This document shows positions 7,830 to 16,932 of a stretch of DNA of 64,000 bases, piece after piece. Positions within the stretch are counted from its first letter, which is position 1, and each line of letters opens with the position of its first letter. Location of the stretch: assembly GCA_964571135.1 (NCBI GenBank), contig CAZMZW010000001.1:558001-622000 (forward strand). Reading direction: 5' to 3'. Under the pieces are notes generated by a model that was not told where the DNA came from, did no database searches, and saw only the letters and a list, made by a program, of their open reading frames with translations. The translations under genes were made by a program, and so were the position numbers. This DNA is from CAZMZW01 sp964571135 (GTDB lineage: Bacteria > Chloroflexota > Anaerolineae > Anaerolineales > Anaerolineaceae).

Positions 7830-9932
7830 ATGAAAAAACAAAAAGCTTTTCCAATTAAGAAAGTAGCGGTTTATTTATTAAAAATTATTTCCCTGGCGGT
7901 CATTTACCATCTGGGTGCGCGGGTGGGTTTAAGTATGGCTTACGTACAGCAAAACACTTCCCCGGTTTGGCCACCTACTGGCATTGCACTGGCAGTCTTG
8001 CTCGTTTTTGGTATTGATCTTTGGCCAGGGATCGCTTTGGGGGTTGCCCTGGGATCGCTTTTACCGGCTGGTTCAACTTTGCAGGTCACACCCTGGAACA
8101 TTTCTCTTGGTCTCGCGATTGGCAATACTCTGGAAGCTGTCGTCGGTGTTTACCTTTTGAAGCGTTTCATTAATTTTGATAATCTAATGAGCCGCATCCA
8201 AGATGTGGTTGGCTTGGCAATATTTGCAATGCTCAGTACAGCGATCAGCGCAACAATTGGTGGTTTGACTCTGATGCTCACGGGCAATGGCAATTGGCAG
8301 TTTTTTGGAACGATCTGGTTTACCTGGTGGATTGGAGACCTTCTGGGTGCACTCGTTATTGCGCCTTTAATACTCATTTGGACGTCGCCGCCGAATCTGC
8401 AGCAGGTCAAACGGCGTTATTTGGAAGCTTTATTGTTATTTGTGTTTCTTGCATTTGTTACTGGTTACGTATTTCTAAATAAACCCATTCTGGGGATCGC
8501 TGAACAAGCGTTGATCTATGTTATTTTCCCATTTATCATTTGGGCAGCTCTGCGTTTTGAACAGCGCGGTGCCTCTGGCGCTATATTTTTGATATCCGGT
8601 ATTGCTATTTGGGGTACTGCCAGGGGGCTGGGCCCTTATTCGCGTGAATCTCTAAATGACTCATTGGTCCTGTTGCAAACTTTCATGGCAGTTGTTTCCC
8701 TGACGTCTCTTATCCTTGCTGCTGCCTCTCTGGAAAGACGTAAAGCAGACAATGAATTACAACAAAAGATCGATGATCTTGACACCCTCAACCACGCATC
8801 CAAAACTTTCCTGGGAAATTTTGATCGGGAAAGCACATTTTTCACTATTTGCCAATTGGCAGTTGAGAAATTGGGCGTAAATGCAGCTTGGATTGAAACG
8901 TTTATTCCAGGTGAAAGCAGATTGAAAACAATAGCTAATGTTGGAATTAACCTGGCTGATGTGGAAAAAGTCAAAATAAGCTGGAAAGATAATTGGAAAC
9001 TTGCTCAATTTTCAGAAGAATCAGCCGACTGGCATAAAGCAATTGAAGGCGCATCCCCTGTCATTTTTAATCAACCGGAAACGCATTCAGATTTTGGATT
9101 TGCTGCATATGCTATTTTCCCGCTAACCTTTGGGGGAAAATTTCTGGGTGCCTTGAAATTACTCAGCAGGCAGAAGGATTTTTATAACAGTGATCGGCAA
9201 TTGTTATTACAGTCCTATGCAAACCTTTCTGCCGTTGCCATTCAAAATACCTGGTTGTTTGACCAGGTACGTTCGGGGAATGAACAATTGCATGCCCTTT
9301 CACAGCGTTTAATGAAGGCTCAGGAGGAGGAACGTTTGCATCTTTCTCGGGAACTGCACGATGAATCCGGTCAATTACTGGCAGCCCTTATGGTCCAATT
9401 AGGATTGCTGGAAAGGGAAGGTCAAAAACCTGATTCCTTGCATGGGCATGTGGAGGAACTTAAACACTTTGCCAGTGAAATTCAGAGTAATTTACATCGT
9501 TTGGCTATGAACTTGCGCCCAGCCAGCCTTGACCACATGGGTCTGGTGCCGGCTTTGGAGCAATATGTTAAAGATTTTATTCAGCAAGTTCAGTTAAAAG
9601 TGGAATTTGAATCTGTCGGGATGCAATCCAGAAGGCTTCCTAATGTTATGGAAACTGCTCTTTTCAGAATCGCTCAAGAATCGCTTACCAATGTAGTTCT
9701 TCATGCACAAGCGTCCCGTGTCGATTTATTGCTCACATGTCGAAATAATCAAGTGGTATTAATTGTTGAGGATGATGGTATTGGGTTTATCCCGGCGGAT
9801 TCAACCGGTTTAGATCACCTTGGGTTGTTCGGTATGCATGAGCGAATAGAAATGTTGGGTGGAAAATTGACTGTTGAAAGTTCTCCAGGGAAGGGTACTA
9901 TGGTAAGGGTGGAGGTGCCGATCAATGATTAG
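7830..9932 (+). CDS. MASE1-GAF sensor histidine kinase (NarX/DesK type)
   Basis: A 700-aa membrane-bound sensor kinase. Residues about 10-310 form eight to ten membrane segments typical of the MASE1 sensor domain (AYVQQNTSPVWPPTGIALA near the start). Residues about 320-480 form a GAF domain. Then comes a HisKA_3 dimerisation region, LSRELHDESGQLLAAL, with phospho-acceptor His510, and a C-terminal HATPase with DDGIGFIP and GLFGMHERIEMLGG. The ligand is unknown. Its stop overlaps the response regulator start by 8 bases, indicating translational coupling. The pair sits directly upstream of the nucleoside transporter operon, which is a plausible but unproven target. Confidence 0.88.
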   Translation: MKKQKAFPIKKVAVYLLKIISLAVIYHLGARVGLSMAYVQQNTSPVWPPTGIALAVLLVFGIDLWPGIALGVALGSLLPAGSTLQVTPWNISLGLAIGNTLEAVVGVYLLKRFINFDNLMSRIQDVVGLAIFAMLSTAISATIGGLTLMLTGNGNWQFFGTIWFTWWIGDLLGALVIAPLILIWTSPPNLQQVKRRYLEALLLFVFLAFVTGYVFLNKPILGIAEQALIYVIFPFIIWAALRFEQRGASGAIFLISGIAIWGTARGLGPYSRESLNDSLVLLQTFMAVVSLTSLILAAASLERRKADNELQQKIDDLDTLNHASKTFLGNFDRESTFFTICQLAVEKLGVNAAWIETFIPGESRLKTIANVGINLADVEKVKISWKDNWKLAQFSEESADWHKAIEGASPVIFNQPETHSDFGFAAYAIFPLTFGGKFLGALKLLSRQKDFYNSDRQLLLQSYANLSAVAIQNTWLFDQVRSGNEQLHALSQRLMKAQEEERLHLSRELHDESGQLLAALMVQLGLLEREGQKPDSLHGHVEELKHFASEIQSNLHRLAMNLRPASLDHMGLVPALEQYVKDFIQQVQLKVEFESVGMQSRRLPNVMETALFRIAQESLTNVVLHAQASRVDLLLTCRNNQVVLIVEDDGIGFIPADSTGLDHLGLFGMHERIEMLGGKLTVESSPGKGTMVRVEVPIND

Positions 9933-10560
9933 GGTTTTAATTGCAGACGATCATGCCGTTGTGCGTACCGGATTACGTGCTTTGATCTCTGCAGAATCCA
10001 CTTTTTCATTAGTGGGGGAAGCAAGTGGTGGTGTGGAAGCAGTTGAATTGACCAGGCAGTTGCAACCGGATGTTCTCGTCCTGGATATCAGCATGCCCGA
10101 TTTAGATGGTATCAGTGTAACTAGTAGAATTAAAAAGCAATTTGAGAATGTTCATGTGCTAATTCTCACCGTCCATGAAGATGAGGCTTTGGTGAAAGAA
10201 GCTATCCGTTGTGGCGCGTCTGGATATATTATTAAGAATGCAGCTGAGTCCGAGTTGATCTCAGCCATAAAGATTATTATGCGCGGTGATATGTATGTGG
10301 ATCCTTCTGTTATGCGTAGTTTGTTGGAAGAAACACATAAACCTGCCAACTCCATACCAGAATTGGAGCCTTTAACCCCAAGAGAGATTGATGTTTTGCG
10401 ATTGCTCGTACAAGGTTACACAAACCGTCAAATTGCCATTGAATTGTCGATAAGTGTCCGTACTGTGGAAGGTCACCGCGCAAATTTATCTGAAAAGCTC
10501 AGATTGCATAGTCGGGTGGAATTGGTGCGTTATGCCAAGAACCACAAATTGATTGAATGA
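9925..10560 (+). CDS. NarL/LuxR-family response regulator
   Basis: A 211-aa two-component regulator. The receiver domain (residues 1-120) has the acidic pocket DD (residues 8-9), phospho-acceptor Asp54 in LVLDISMPD, and a conserved Lys in the IIKNA segment. A LuxR-type helix-turn-helix follows at about 145-205 (LTPREIDVLRLL and NRQIAIELSISVRTVEGH). It would be phosphorylated by the overlapping MASE1 kinase and bind DNA as a dimer. No terminator is obvious after the stop. The next gene, 166 bases on, is the transporter ATPase preceded by a perfect inverted repeat. Confidence 0.9.
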   Translation: MIRVLIADDHAVVRTGLRALISAESTFSLVGEASGGVEAVELTRQLQPDVLVLDISMPDLDGISVTSRIKKQFENVHVLILTVHEDEALVKEAIRCGASGYIIKNAAESELISAIKIIMRGDMYVDPSVMRSLLEETHKPANSIPELEPLTPREIDVLRLLVQGYTNRQIAIELSISVRTVEGHRANLSEKLRLHSRVELVRYAKNHKLIE

Positions 10561-10661
10561 TTTTCGGATATCCGTAGAAACTACTTGCTTAATATCAAAT
10601 AAACCCCAAATTACTACGCTTTTTTTTCTTTGTCCCAATCACTATGATGGAATTGTAGGAA

Positions 10662-10682
10662 AACATTATCTTTGATAATGTT
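10662..10682. promoter_or_regulatory. perfect 9-bp inverted repeat, candidate operator
   Basis: AACATTATC-ttt-GATAATGTT is a perfect palindrome centred 55 bases upstream of the ABC transporter start. Its size and spacing fit a dimeric regulator site, and there is no T-run that would make it a terminator. The neighbouring NarL-type regulator or a LacI/GntR-type repressor could bind here; the sequence does not say which. Confidence 0.45.
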
Positions 10683-10726
10683 CTTTACGTATGCTTCTTG
10701 ATAAGTTTTACCCAGGTTGAGAATTA

Positions 10727-12283
10727 ATGCCTTTAAAAACAAAAAAACCACATAAAAACGGGTTCCCAAAAGTGAGCTTGCGTGATATCACTAAAAGTTT
10801 TCCAGGTGTTCTTGCAAATGATCGAATAAACCTGGATATCTATAGTTCTGAGATTCATGCATTGCTGGGCGAGAATGGTGCCGGCAAGAGCACATTAATG
10901 AAAATCCTTTATGGGTTTTATCGTGCTGATAGTGGCGAAATTCTGATTGATGGCAAACCTGTCCAAATTCAAACTCCAAATGATGCGCGGAAATACCGGA
11001 TCGGCATGGTCTTCCAGGATTTCAACCTGATCCCGGCTTTTACTGTTGCAGAAAACATTGCTTTATTCTTACCAGATCTCAAACTTTTACTGAATATTGA
11101 AGCTGTTTGCCGCCGCATTACTTCACTTTCAAACCGGTATGATTTGAAAGTAGATCCACATGCGCTGGTTTCGCAATTATCCATCGGGCAGCTACAAAAA
11201 GTGGAAATATTGAAGTTGTTGCTATCGGAAGCACACATTCTCATTCTTGATGAACCTACCCGTGTGCTTGCCCCGCATGAGGTGGAATCTCTTTTCCAGA
11301 TTCTGAAAAACCTTAGAAAAGATGGCTATGCCATTTTGCTCATTACACATAAATTATATGAGGTAATGGACTCTGCTGACCGCGTGACCGTACTAAGGAA
11401 AGGTAAGTTGAGCGGTGTGGTACTGCGCCCACAACTAACCGAAGGAAAACTTATCCAAATGATGTTTGCCAAATCCCTGCCTTCCTTCAGCCAGATCGCA
11501 AAAAAAACTCCTTTATCGGATTCACCGTTATTGAGGTTGCAGGAAATTGATACCAAAGGGGAAGTTACTGGCGTCAGCCTAATGGATATTGATCTGGAAA
11601 TTCATCCAGGTGAAATTGTTGGGGTAGCAGGAGTCTCCGGCAATGGGCAGAAGGAGTTGGGGGATGTTGTTCTGGGGATGGAGCGTTGTATCAAGGGAAG
11701 AAAAATTCTCTTTGAAAAAGATGCCACCGATTGGTCTATTAGTGAAGTGCGAAGGAGCGGTGTGGCTTTTATTCCGGAAAACCCGTTGCAGATGGCAGTA
11801 ACTGGATGGTTGCCTGTTATCCAGAATATGGCTTTAACCCGCACTTGGCTATACTCGCAATGGGGTGGATTAAGGATCAATTGGAAAAAAGTGATCAATG
11901 ATACCAAAAGCGCTTTCACCCATTTCGGTTTTGAAATGCCTCAGTTATTTGCACCTGCTTTGTCTCTTTCCGGGGGAAATTTGCAGAGGATGACCATCGC
12001 CCGCGAACTTTTATACAATCCAAAACTGATCATAGCCTCTTACCTCACCCGCGGGTTGGATGTCCAAAGCGCTTTGGCAGCCCATCAGGCATTGCGTGAT
12101 GCCCGTGATTCAGGTAGCGGTGTTTTGTTGATTTCCGAGGACCTGGAAGAACTCTTTTCATTGAGCGACAGGCTGATCGTTGTTTTTGAAGGGCGCATTG
12201 TTGGCCGATTCACTCCACAACAGACAAATCTAATAGAGGTCGGGCATTTAATGACCGGATCAAAGGTTTCCCATGGCTCATAA
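10727..12283 (+). CDS. nucleoside/simple-sugar type ABC transporter ATPase (duplicated cassette)
   Basis: A 518-aa ATP-binding subunit with two ABC cassettes in one chain, as in the RbsA/NupO class. The first has Walker A GENGAGKST, signature LSIGQLQKVEI and Walker B LILDEPTR. The second has the degenerate Walker A VSGNGQKEL and signature LSGGNLQRMTIARELL followed by IASYLTRGLDV, a change usual for this class. It would energise import through the two permeases that follow. The downstream permease start lies 11 bases inside this gene, so translation is coupled. With the BMP-type binding protein, the likely cargo is a nucleoside or purine derivative. Confidence 0.88.
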   Translation: MPLKTKKPHKNGFPKVSLRDITKSFPGVLANDRINLDIYSSEIHALLGENGAGKSTLMKILYGFYRADSGEILIDGKPVQIQTPNDARKYRIGMVFQDFNLIPAFTVAENIALFLPDLKLLLNIEAVCRRITSLSNRYDLKVDPHALVSQLSIGQLQKVEILKLLLSEAHILILDEPTRVLAPHEVESLFQILKNLRKDGYAILLITHKLYEVMDSADRVTVLRKGKLSGVVLRPQLTEGKLIQMMFAKSLPSFSQIAKKTPLSDSPLLRLQEIDTKGEVTGVSLMDIDLEIHPGEIVGVAGVSGNGQKELGDVVLGMERCIKGRKILFEKDATDWSISEVRRSGVAFIPENPLQMAVTGWLPVIQNMALTRTWLYSQWGGLRINWKKVINDTKSAFTHFGFEMPQLFAPALSLSGGNLQRMTIARELLYNPKLIIASYLTRGLDVQSALAAHQALRDARDSGSGVLLISEDLEELFSLSDRLIVVFEGRIVGRFTPQQTNLIEVGHLMTGSKVSHGS

Positions 12284-13328
12284 TTCTGAAATGCTTCAAA
12301 AAAAGAATAACCTTCTTCCTGGATTTACGAGCACAATCCTTCGCTATTTAACCATGATTGTGATGTCTTTTGTGTTGTTTGGACTAATCTTGCTAATCAT
12401 TGGGAAAGACCCCATTCAATCCTATCGAGATATTTTTGCCTCAACTTTGGGAAGTCCATATGGTTTTTCAGAAGTAATTGTTGCCATGACGCCTGTTTTA
12501 TTGACTGGACTGGCAGTTGCTCTCCCTTCCAAGATTATGCTGATTAACGTTGGCGCTGAAGGGCAGTTATACATTGGAGCTGCTTTTGCCACCTGGGGTG
12601 CTCTGACCTTTTCATCTCTTCCAGCATGGCTTTTAATCCCAATGATGATGCTGCTCGGTATGCTGGGTGGCGCGTTATGGGCTTTTGTTCCAGCTTATTT
12701 GAAATCCATTGGTCTCGTGAATGAAACTATTACCTCGTTGTTAATGAACTCTATCGCTCCCAAGATTATTGGATTTTTAATCTTTGGTTTTTGGCATTCT
12801 GCAATGGATACAAACAAGACTGCTAATTTTGTTCCAGCTGCCCGGCTGCCATCCTTCTTCGGAACGAGGGTTAACTTGGGTGTGGTGATCGGTCTGGTTC
12901 TATTGATCGCCTTCTGGTTGTTTATGAAGTACAGCCGTTGGGGTCTGGAAATGAGGGCAATTGGCGGAAATCCCCAATCAGCTCGTAGAAATGGCATCCC
13001 GCTTAAAACTTATATCATCCTTGTCTTTTGTTCAGGAGGTGCTATTGCTGGTTTGGCAGGCATGGTGCAGGCATCTGGTTACTATGGTCTCATGTTGACC
13101 AATTTCTCAATAGGGTGGGGGTTTATGGGTTTTCTAATCAGCTGGCTGGTGAATGGTGACCCATTTGGAATCCTCATCATGTCCTTTTTGATTTCGTTGA
13201 TTTATTCCGGAGGAAATTTGTTACAGATCACCAGCGGAGTTCCCTATTCAATCATAAATATCTTGCTGGCGTTGACCCTTTTTATCGTGCTGGCTCGTCC
13301 AACATTCACACGAGGTAAAAAATCATGA
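12273..13328 (+). CDS. ABC transporter permease, nucleoside type (NupP-like)
   Basis: A 351-aa permease of the branched-chain amino acid/ribose/nucleoside (BPD_transp_2) family with about nine membrane segments. Conserved family blocks visible are GLAVALPSKIMLINVGAEGQ near residue 75, LVNETITSLLMN near 150, and the EMRAIGGNPQSARRNGI loop near 225 that contacts the ATPase. It overlaps the ATPase gene by 11 bases and the second permease by 4 bases (ATGA type), so the three genes form one coupled operon. It should pair with the next gene product to form a heterodimeric channel. Confidence 0.88.
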   Translation: MAHNSEMLQKKNNLLPGFTSTILRYLTMIVMSFVLFGLILLIIGKDPIQSYRDIFASTLGSPYGFSEVIVAMTPVLLTGLAVALPSKIMLINVGAEGQLYIGAAFATWGALTFSSLPAWLLIPMMMLLGMLGGALWAFVPAYLKSIGLVNETITSLLMNSIAPKIIGFLIFGFWHSAMDTNKTANFVPAARLPSFFGTRVNLGVVIGLVLLIAFWLFMKYSRWGLEMRAIGGNPQSARRNGIPLKTYIILVFCSGGAIAGLAGMVQASGYYGLMLTNFSIGWGFMGFLISWLVNGDPFGILIMSFLISLIYSGGNLLQITSGVPYSIINILLALTLFIVLARPTFTRGKKS

Positions 13329-14242
13329 CTCTTTTATCCTTCCTGGGGATTTTTTCAAGCGCGATCTTTTCAGGAACCTCGCTTCTCTATACAGCTTTGG
13401 GAGAGGTCATCCACGAACGCGCCGGTATTGTCAACCTTGGTCTTGAAGGAGTGCTCTTGGTCAGTGCCGCCTCTGGTTTTGCTGTCACAGTCCTTTCCGG
13501 CAATCCATATCTGGGGGTTCTTGCGGCTATGATTGCCGGTGCACTCATGAACATGGTTTTCGGCTTTCTGGTTGTCACGCGTAAGGCCAACCAGCTTGCC
13601 AGTGGTCTGGCGGTCATGTTCTTCGGATTTGGATTAAGCGCCCTGATCGGTAAATCATATGTGGGCAAAAGCATCCATGCTCTTCCACGCTTTGAATTAC
13701 CCGGCCTTTCTCAATTACCCACCCTGTATGGTAGTCTTTTTAAATTTGACCTCCTCATTTTCCTGGTAATCCCAATCGCTTTTTTTGTCTGGTGGTTGTT
13801 ATTTCGAACCCGTTGGGGCTTGGGCATGCGTGCCGTTGGTGAAAATGCAGATATCGCTTATGCTTCAGGTCGTAATCCACACATGCTCCAATTTCAGTCA
13901 CTTTTTCTTGGGGGGATGTTGGCCGGTATGGGAGCTGCTCATATCGCAATAGCTTATGCGATGAACTGGACAGAATATATGACTGGTGGAAGGGGTTTTA
14001 TCGCCGTGGCTCTGGTCATTTTTTCTCGCTGGCATCCACTCCGGGCGATTGCGGGTGCCTTGCTGTTCAGCGCTTCGGTTGCAGTCCAACTGGTTCTTCA
14101 AAATAGTGGCATTAATATCTCTCCTTTTTTATTGGATTGCATTCCTTATATTCTTACCCTGTTGGTCTTGATTGCATGGGGCGGCAATCGTAAACAGACA
14201 GCTCCTGCGAGTCTTGGGCGTGTTTTTCAGGGTTCAAAATGA
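13325..14242 (+). CDS. ABC transporter permease, nucleoside type (NupQ-like)
   Basis: A 305-aa second permease of the same family. EVIHERAGIVNLGLEGVLL near residue 28 and GMRAVGENADIAYASGRN near 180 are its hallmark segments; the latter is the cytoplasmic EAA-like loop. Eight or nine membrane segments are predicted. The start ATG overlaps the stop of the previous permease (ATGA). Followed by a 94-base gap with a small ribosome-site-bearing frame before the binding-protein gene. Confidence 0.88.
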   Translation: MTLLSFLGIFSSAIFSGTSLLYTALGEVIHERAGIVNLGLEGVLLVSAASGFAVTVLSGNPYLGVLAAMIAGALMNMVFGFLVVTRKANQLASGLAVMFFGFGLSALIGKSYVGKSIHALPRFELPGLSQLPTLYGSLFKFDLLIFLVIPIAFFVWWLLFRTRWGLGMRAVGENADIAYASGRNPHMLQFQSLFLGGMLAGMGAAHIAIAYAMNWTEYMTGGRGFIAVALVIFSRWHPLRAIAGALLFSASVAVQLVLQNSGINISPFLLDCIPYILTLLVLIAWGGNRKQTAPASLGRVFQGSK

Positions 14243-14271
14243 TTTCTTTGTATTAATGGATAAGGAGGTGG

Positions 14272-14307
14272 ATGAAACAAAAGTTTTTTGAAGAATTTGT
14301 GTGTTGA
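14272..14307 (+). CDS. candidate 11-aa small open frame before the BMP gene
   Basis: ATG at 14272 is preceded at close range by AAGGAGGTGG, a near-perfect Shine-Dalgarno site, and reads MKQKFFEEFVC then TGA. It ends 29 bases before the binding-protein start, which has its own site AAAGGAGAAGG. It may be a leader peptide or an accidental frame beside a ribosome standby site. Coding is not otherwise supported. Confidence 0.2.
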   Translation: MKQKFFEEFVC

Positions 14308-14336
14308 AAATTCAATTCGAATTAAAGGAGAAGGAT

Positions 14337-15491
14337 ATGAGTAAAAAACTTTTTAGTATTTTGGCCATAATGTTGATCACGGCCTTTGGCCTGTCAGCTT
14401 GTGCAACAACAACTCCAACTGCAGCTCCAGCTGAAGCTCCAGCTGCAGCTCCGGTTGTCGCAGCCACCACAGCTCCTGTCAAGGCAGCTCCCTGCCTGAT
14501 CATTGGTGCTACTTATGGTGGACCCATCAATGATGCTGGTTACAATCAAGCGTTTCATGAAAGTGTTCTGACTATCAAAAAGAAAATCGACTGTGTTCAA
14601 ATCGTTGAGGTCGAGAATGTTTATGACGAGGCCGGTGCAACCTCCACAATTGAGCAAATGATTAAGCAGGGCGCCAAGATGATCATTGCCACCGCTTTCA
14701 GTCATCAAAATCCGGCATTCGAGCTGGCCAAGAAGTACCCCGAAGTAATCTTCGAACATGCCGGCGGCTGGTTGATGGGTGCTAATTTTGCCAATTTCTA
14801 TGCAAAACCACCAGATGTTTGGTACGCCAAAGGTGTGGCAGCCGGTTTGATGACCAAAACGAACCGGTTAGGTTTTGTGGCAGCTATGCCGTTGGGCTGG
14901 ACTCTAACCTTTGCCAATGCATTCAACCTGGGCGCCAAATCAGTCAATCCAAAAGTAGTTACCGAAGTTAAATTCACGTATGCATGGGGCGACAGCGCCA
15001 AGGAAGCAGAGGTCACCAATGCTTTAATTAATGGTGGCGCAGATGTGATCACCATGCATGTCGATTCACCTTCGACCGTTATTTCCACTGCTGAAACCCG
15101 CGGCGTCTATTCCATCGGTTTTCAAAATGTGGCAGCCAAGCAATTTGCTCCCAAAAATTGGATCATTGGAAGCGGTTTCTCCCTGGGGGGTAAGCTGACC
15201 TGGCTCACTTCGACTGTTTTAGACAAAACCTGGAAACCCATTTTCCTGCGCTGCAGCTTAAAAGAAGGCTGCATGAATTTATCGGATTGGGGTCCCAGTG
15301 TTCCCCAGGATGTCAAGGATAAGTTTGCTAAGGTCGTTTCCGATCTGGATGCGGGTACCGTCGTTACGTTCAAAGGACCTATTAAAGACCAGAGCGGCAA
15401 TGTGGTTGTCAAAGCTGGAGAAGTCCTGACTGATGACCTTATGAGCAATGTGAACTGGTTCGTACAAGGTATGGTAGGTTCACCTAAATAA
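14337..15491 (+). CDS. BMP-family nucleoside-binding lipoprotein
   Basis: A 384-aa periplasmic-side substrate-binding lipoprotein of the BmpA/PnrA family. The signal peptide ends at lipobox LSAC (cysteine 22) and is followed by an Ala/Pro/Thr-rich tether to about residue 48. The two-lobed binding domain starts at IGATYGGPINDAGYNQAF, the family signature. Related proteins bind purine nucleosides. I use the ATG at 14337 (strong ribosome site, and Met-Ser-Lys-Lys leads the signal) rather than the upstream in-frame GTG at 14301. It completes the importer encoded by the three genes upstream. A strong hairpin follows the stop. Confidence 0.9.
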   Translation: MSKKLFSILAIMLITAFGLSACATTTPTAAPAEAPAAAPVVAATTAPVKAAPCLIIGATYGGPINDAGYNQAFHESVLTIKKKIDCVQIVEVENVYDEAGATSTIEQMIKQGAKMIIATAFSHQNPAFELAKKYPEVIFEHAGGWLMGANFANFYAKPPDVWYAKGVAAGLMTKTNRLGFVAAMPLGWTLTFANAFNLGAKSVNPKVVTEVKFTYAWGDSAKEAEVTNALINGGADVITMHVDSPSTVISTAETRGVYSIGFQNVAAKQFAPKNWIIGSGFSLGGKLTWLTSTVLDKTWKPIFLRCSLKEGCMNLSDWGPSVPQDVKDKFAKVVSDLDAGTVVTFKGPIKDQSGNVVVKAGEVLTDDLMSNVNWFVQGMVGSPK

Positions 15492-15514
15492 AAGTGGTTG
15501 AATAAAATTCATAC

Positions 15515-15542
15515 TGGCAGGCATTCTCTTGAATGCCTGCCA
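15515..15542 (+). terminator. perfect 12-bp hairpin after the BMP gene
   Basis: TGGCAGGCATTC-tctt-GAATGCCTGCCA forms a perfect 12-bp stem with a 4-base loop. No T-run follows, so it is more likely an mRNA-stabilising or partial-readthrough element. It would raise the level of the binding protein relative to the DUF1116/FdrA genes downstream, a common arrangement in ABC operons. Confidence 0.6.
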
Positions 15543-15646
15543 TAGTGGAAATTGATGGAAAATTTATGTAATTATTGATTATTTTATTGAGTCCAAATCA
15601 ACGAATGGCGAGCAGATCAAAGAAAGTAAAACAGGAAAGGAAATCC

Positions 15647-16894
15647 ATGGATATCAAACAAAAAATTGAAGAGGCCAATGCAGAAGCGGCACGCAGGATA
15701 ATCGCAGGCGAACCTTGCTTGGTGGATATTGCACCTGCCGGGGACGTCATTCCTAGTATGAAGGGGAAACTCATTACCCATTCTGGACCTCCAGTTACCT
15801 GGGCAAAAATGTGTGGGGCGCAGAAAGGTGCAATCATTGGGCAGGTCTTATATGAAGGTTGGGCAAAAACTTCTGAAGAAGCCATTGCACAGCTTGAACA
15901 GGGGGAAATTAAACTTGAACCCAATCATCACCATCAATCGGTTGGACCGATGGCAGGTACTATTTCTCCCTCTTCACCAGTTTGGGTTGTTGAGAATAAA
16001 GCCTTTGGTAATCGTGCCTATTGCCGGCAGGTGGAAGGCATGCAGCAATTTGGTGATTACAGCGATAAAGCTCTTGAAGGTTTGCGTTTATGGCGGGATG
16101 TTTGGGCACCGACTCTGAGAAAAGGGCTGAAAAAAATTGGCGGGTTGGACCTTAAGCCTATCATCACGAAAGCATTGCAAATGGGTGATGAACTGCATAA
16201 CCGTGGAATATCAGCTTCCAGTTTATTTGCCAATGCTATGGCGGTAGCGCTTGCCCAGGTGGATATTCCAAAAGGAGATCTAATCAGCACATTGCAATAT
16301 ATCACTCATCATGAGCTGATCTTTTTAGGTTTGTCGATGGCCAGCGGGAAATCAATTGCTGATCCAGCCATGAATATCGAATACAGCACTGTAGTTGTCG
16401 CAATGGCTCGTAATGGAACAGAATTCGGTATCCGCGTGAGCGGTTTGGGTGATGCATGGTTTACTGCTCCTTCACCGGTTGTGGATGGTTTATTCCTGCC
16501 CGGTTATTCTGCTATAGATGCAGGCCGGGATATGGGTGATTCTGCTATCACCGAAACAGTTGGCTGGGGAGGTTTCGTTATAGGTGGAGCACCGGGAATT
16601 CTCAGTCTGGTGGGTGGAACGCCTGAAGAGGCTTTGGCATGGACGCGTGAAATGAAGAATATTACCGTGGCAGTCCATCCCACATACCGCATGCCGGCAC
16701 TGGGATTTATTGGCACTTCCATTGGCATTGATATTCGTAAGGTGGTGCAGACCAATATCACTCCCATTATTGATACTGCCATGGCGCATAAAGAGCCAGG
16801 ACACCCTATCATTGGAGCCGGATTGGTGCGAGCGCCGTTCGAATGTTTTAAGCAAGGATTGATTGCCTTCGGTAAGAAATATCAGATGAATTAA
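15647..16894 (+). CDS. DUF1116 protein, AllG/YlbE-like
   Basis: A 415-aa cytoplasmic protein of the DUF1116 family (YlbE, YahG). Family features seen include LITHSGPPVTWAKMCGAQKG near residue 48, EPNHHHQSVGPMAGT near 100, and MARNGTEFGIRVSG near 255. In E. coli the YlbE, FdrA and YlbF proteins (AllG, AllF, AllH) have been linked to oxamate carbamoyltransferase activity in allantoin breakdown; I transfer that role as inference. The ATG at 15647 has the ribosome site GGAAAGGAAA and is preferred over the frame opening at 15575. It lacks the short N-terminal module I associate with some family members; that module appears as a separate gene at 18482. Confidence 0.8.
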   Translation: MDIKQKIEEANAEAARRIIAGEPCLVDIAPAGDVIPSMKGKLITHSGPPVTWAKMCGAQKGAIIGQVLYEGWAKTSEEAIAQLEQGEIKLEPNHHHQSVGPMAGTISPSSPVWVVENKAFGNRAYCRQVEGMQQFGDYSDKALEGLRLWRDVWAPTLRKGLKKIGGLDLKPIITKALQMGDELHNRGISASSLFANAMAVALAQVDIPKGDLISTLQYITHHELIFLGLSMASGKSIADPAMNIEYSTVVVAMARNGTEFGIRVSGLGDAWFTAPSPVVDGLFLPGYSAIDAGRDMGDSAITETVGWGGFVIGGAPGILSLVGGTPEEALAWTREMKNITVAVHPTYRMPALGFIGTSIGIDIRKVVQTNITPIIDTAMAHKEPGHPIIGAGLVRAPFECFKQGLIAFGKKYQMN

Positions 16895-16932
16895 GCCCAA
16901 ACAGTTGATATCCGAAAGAAAGGAATATTTCT

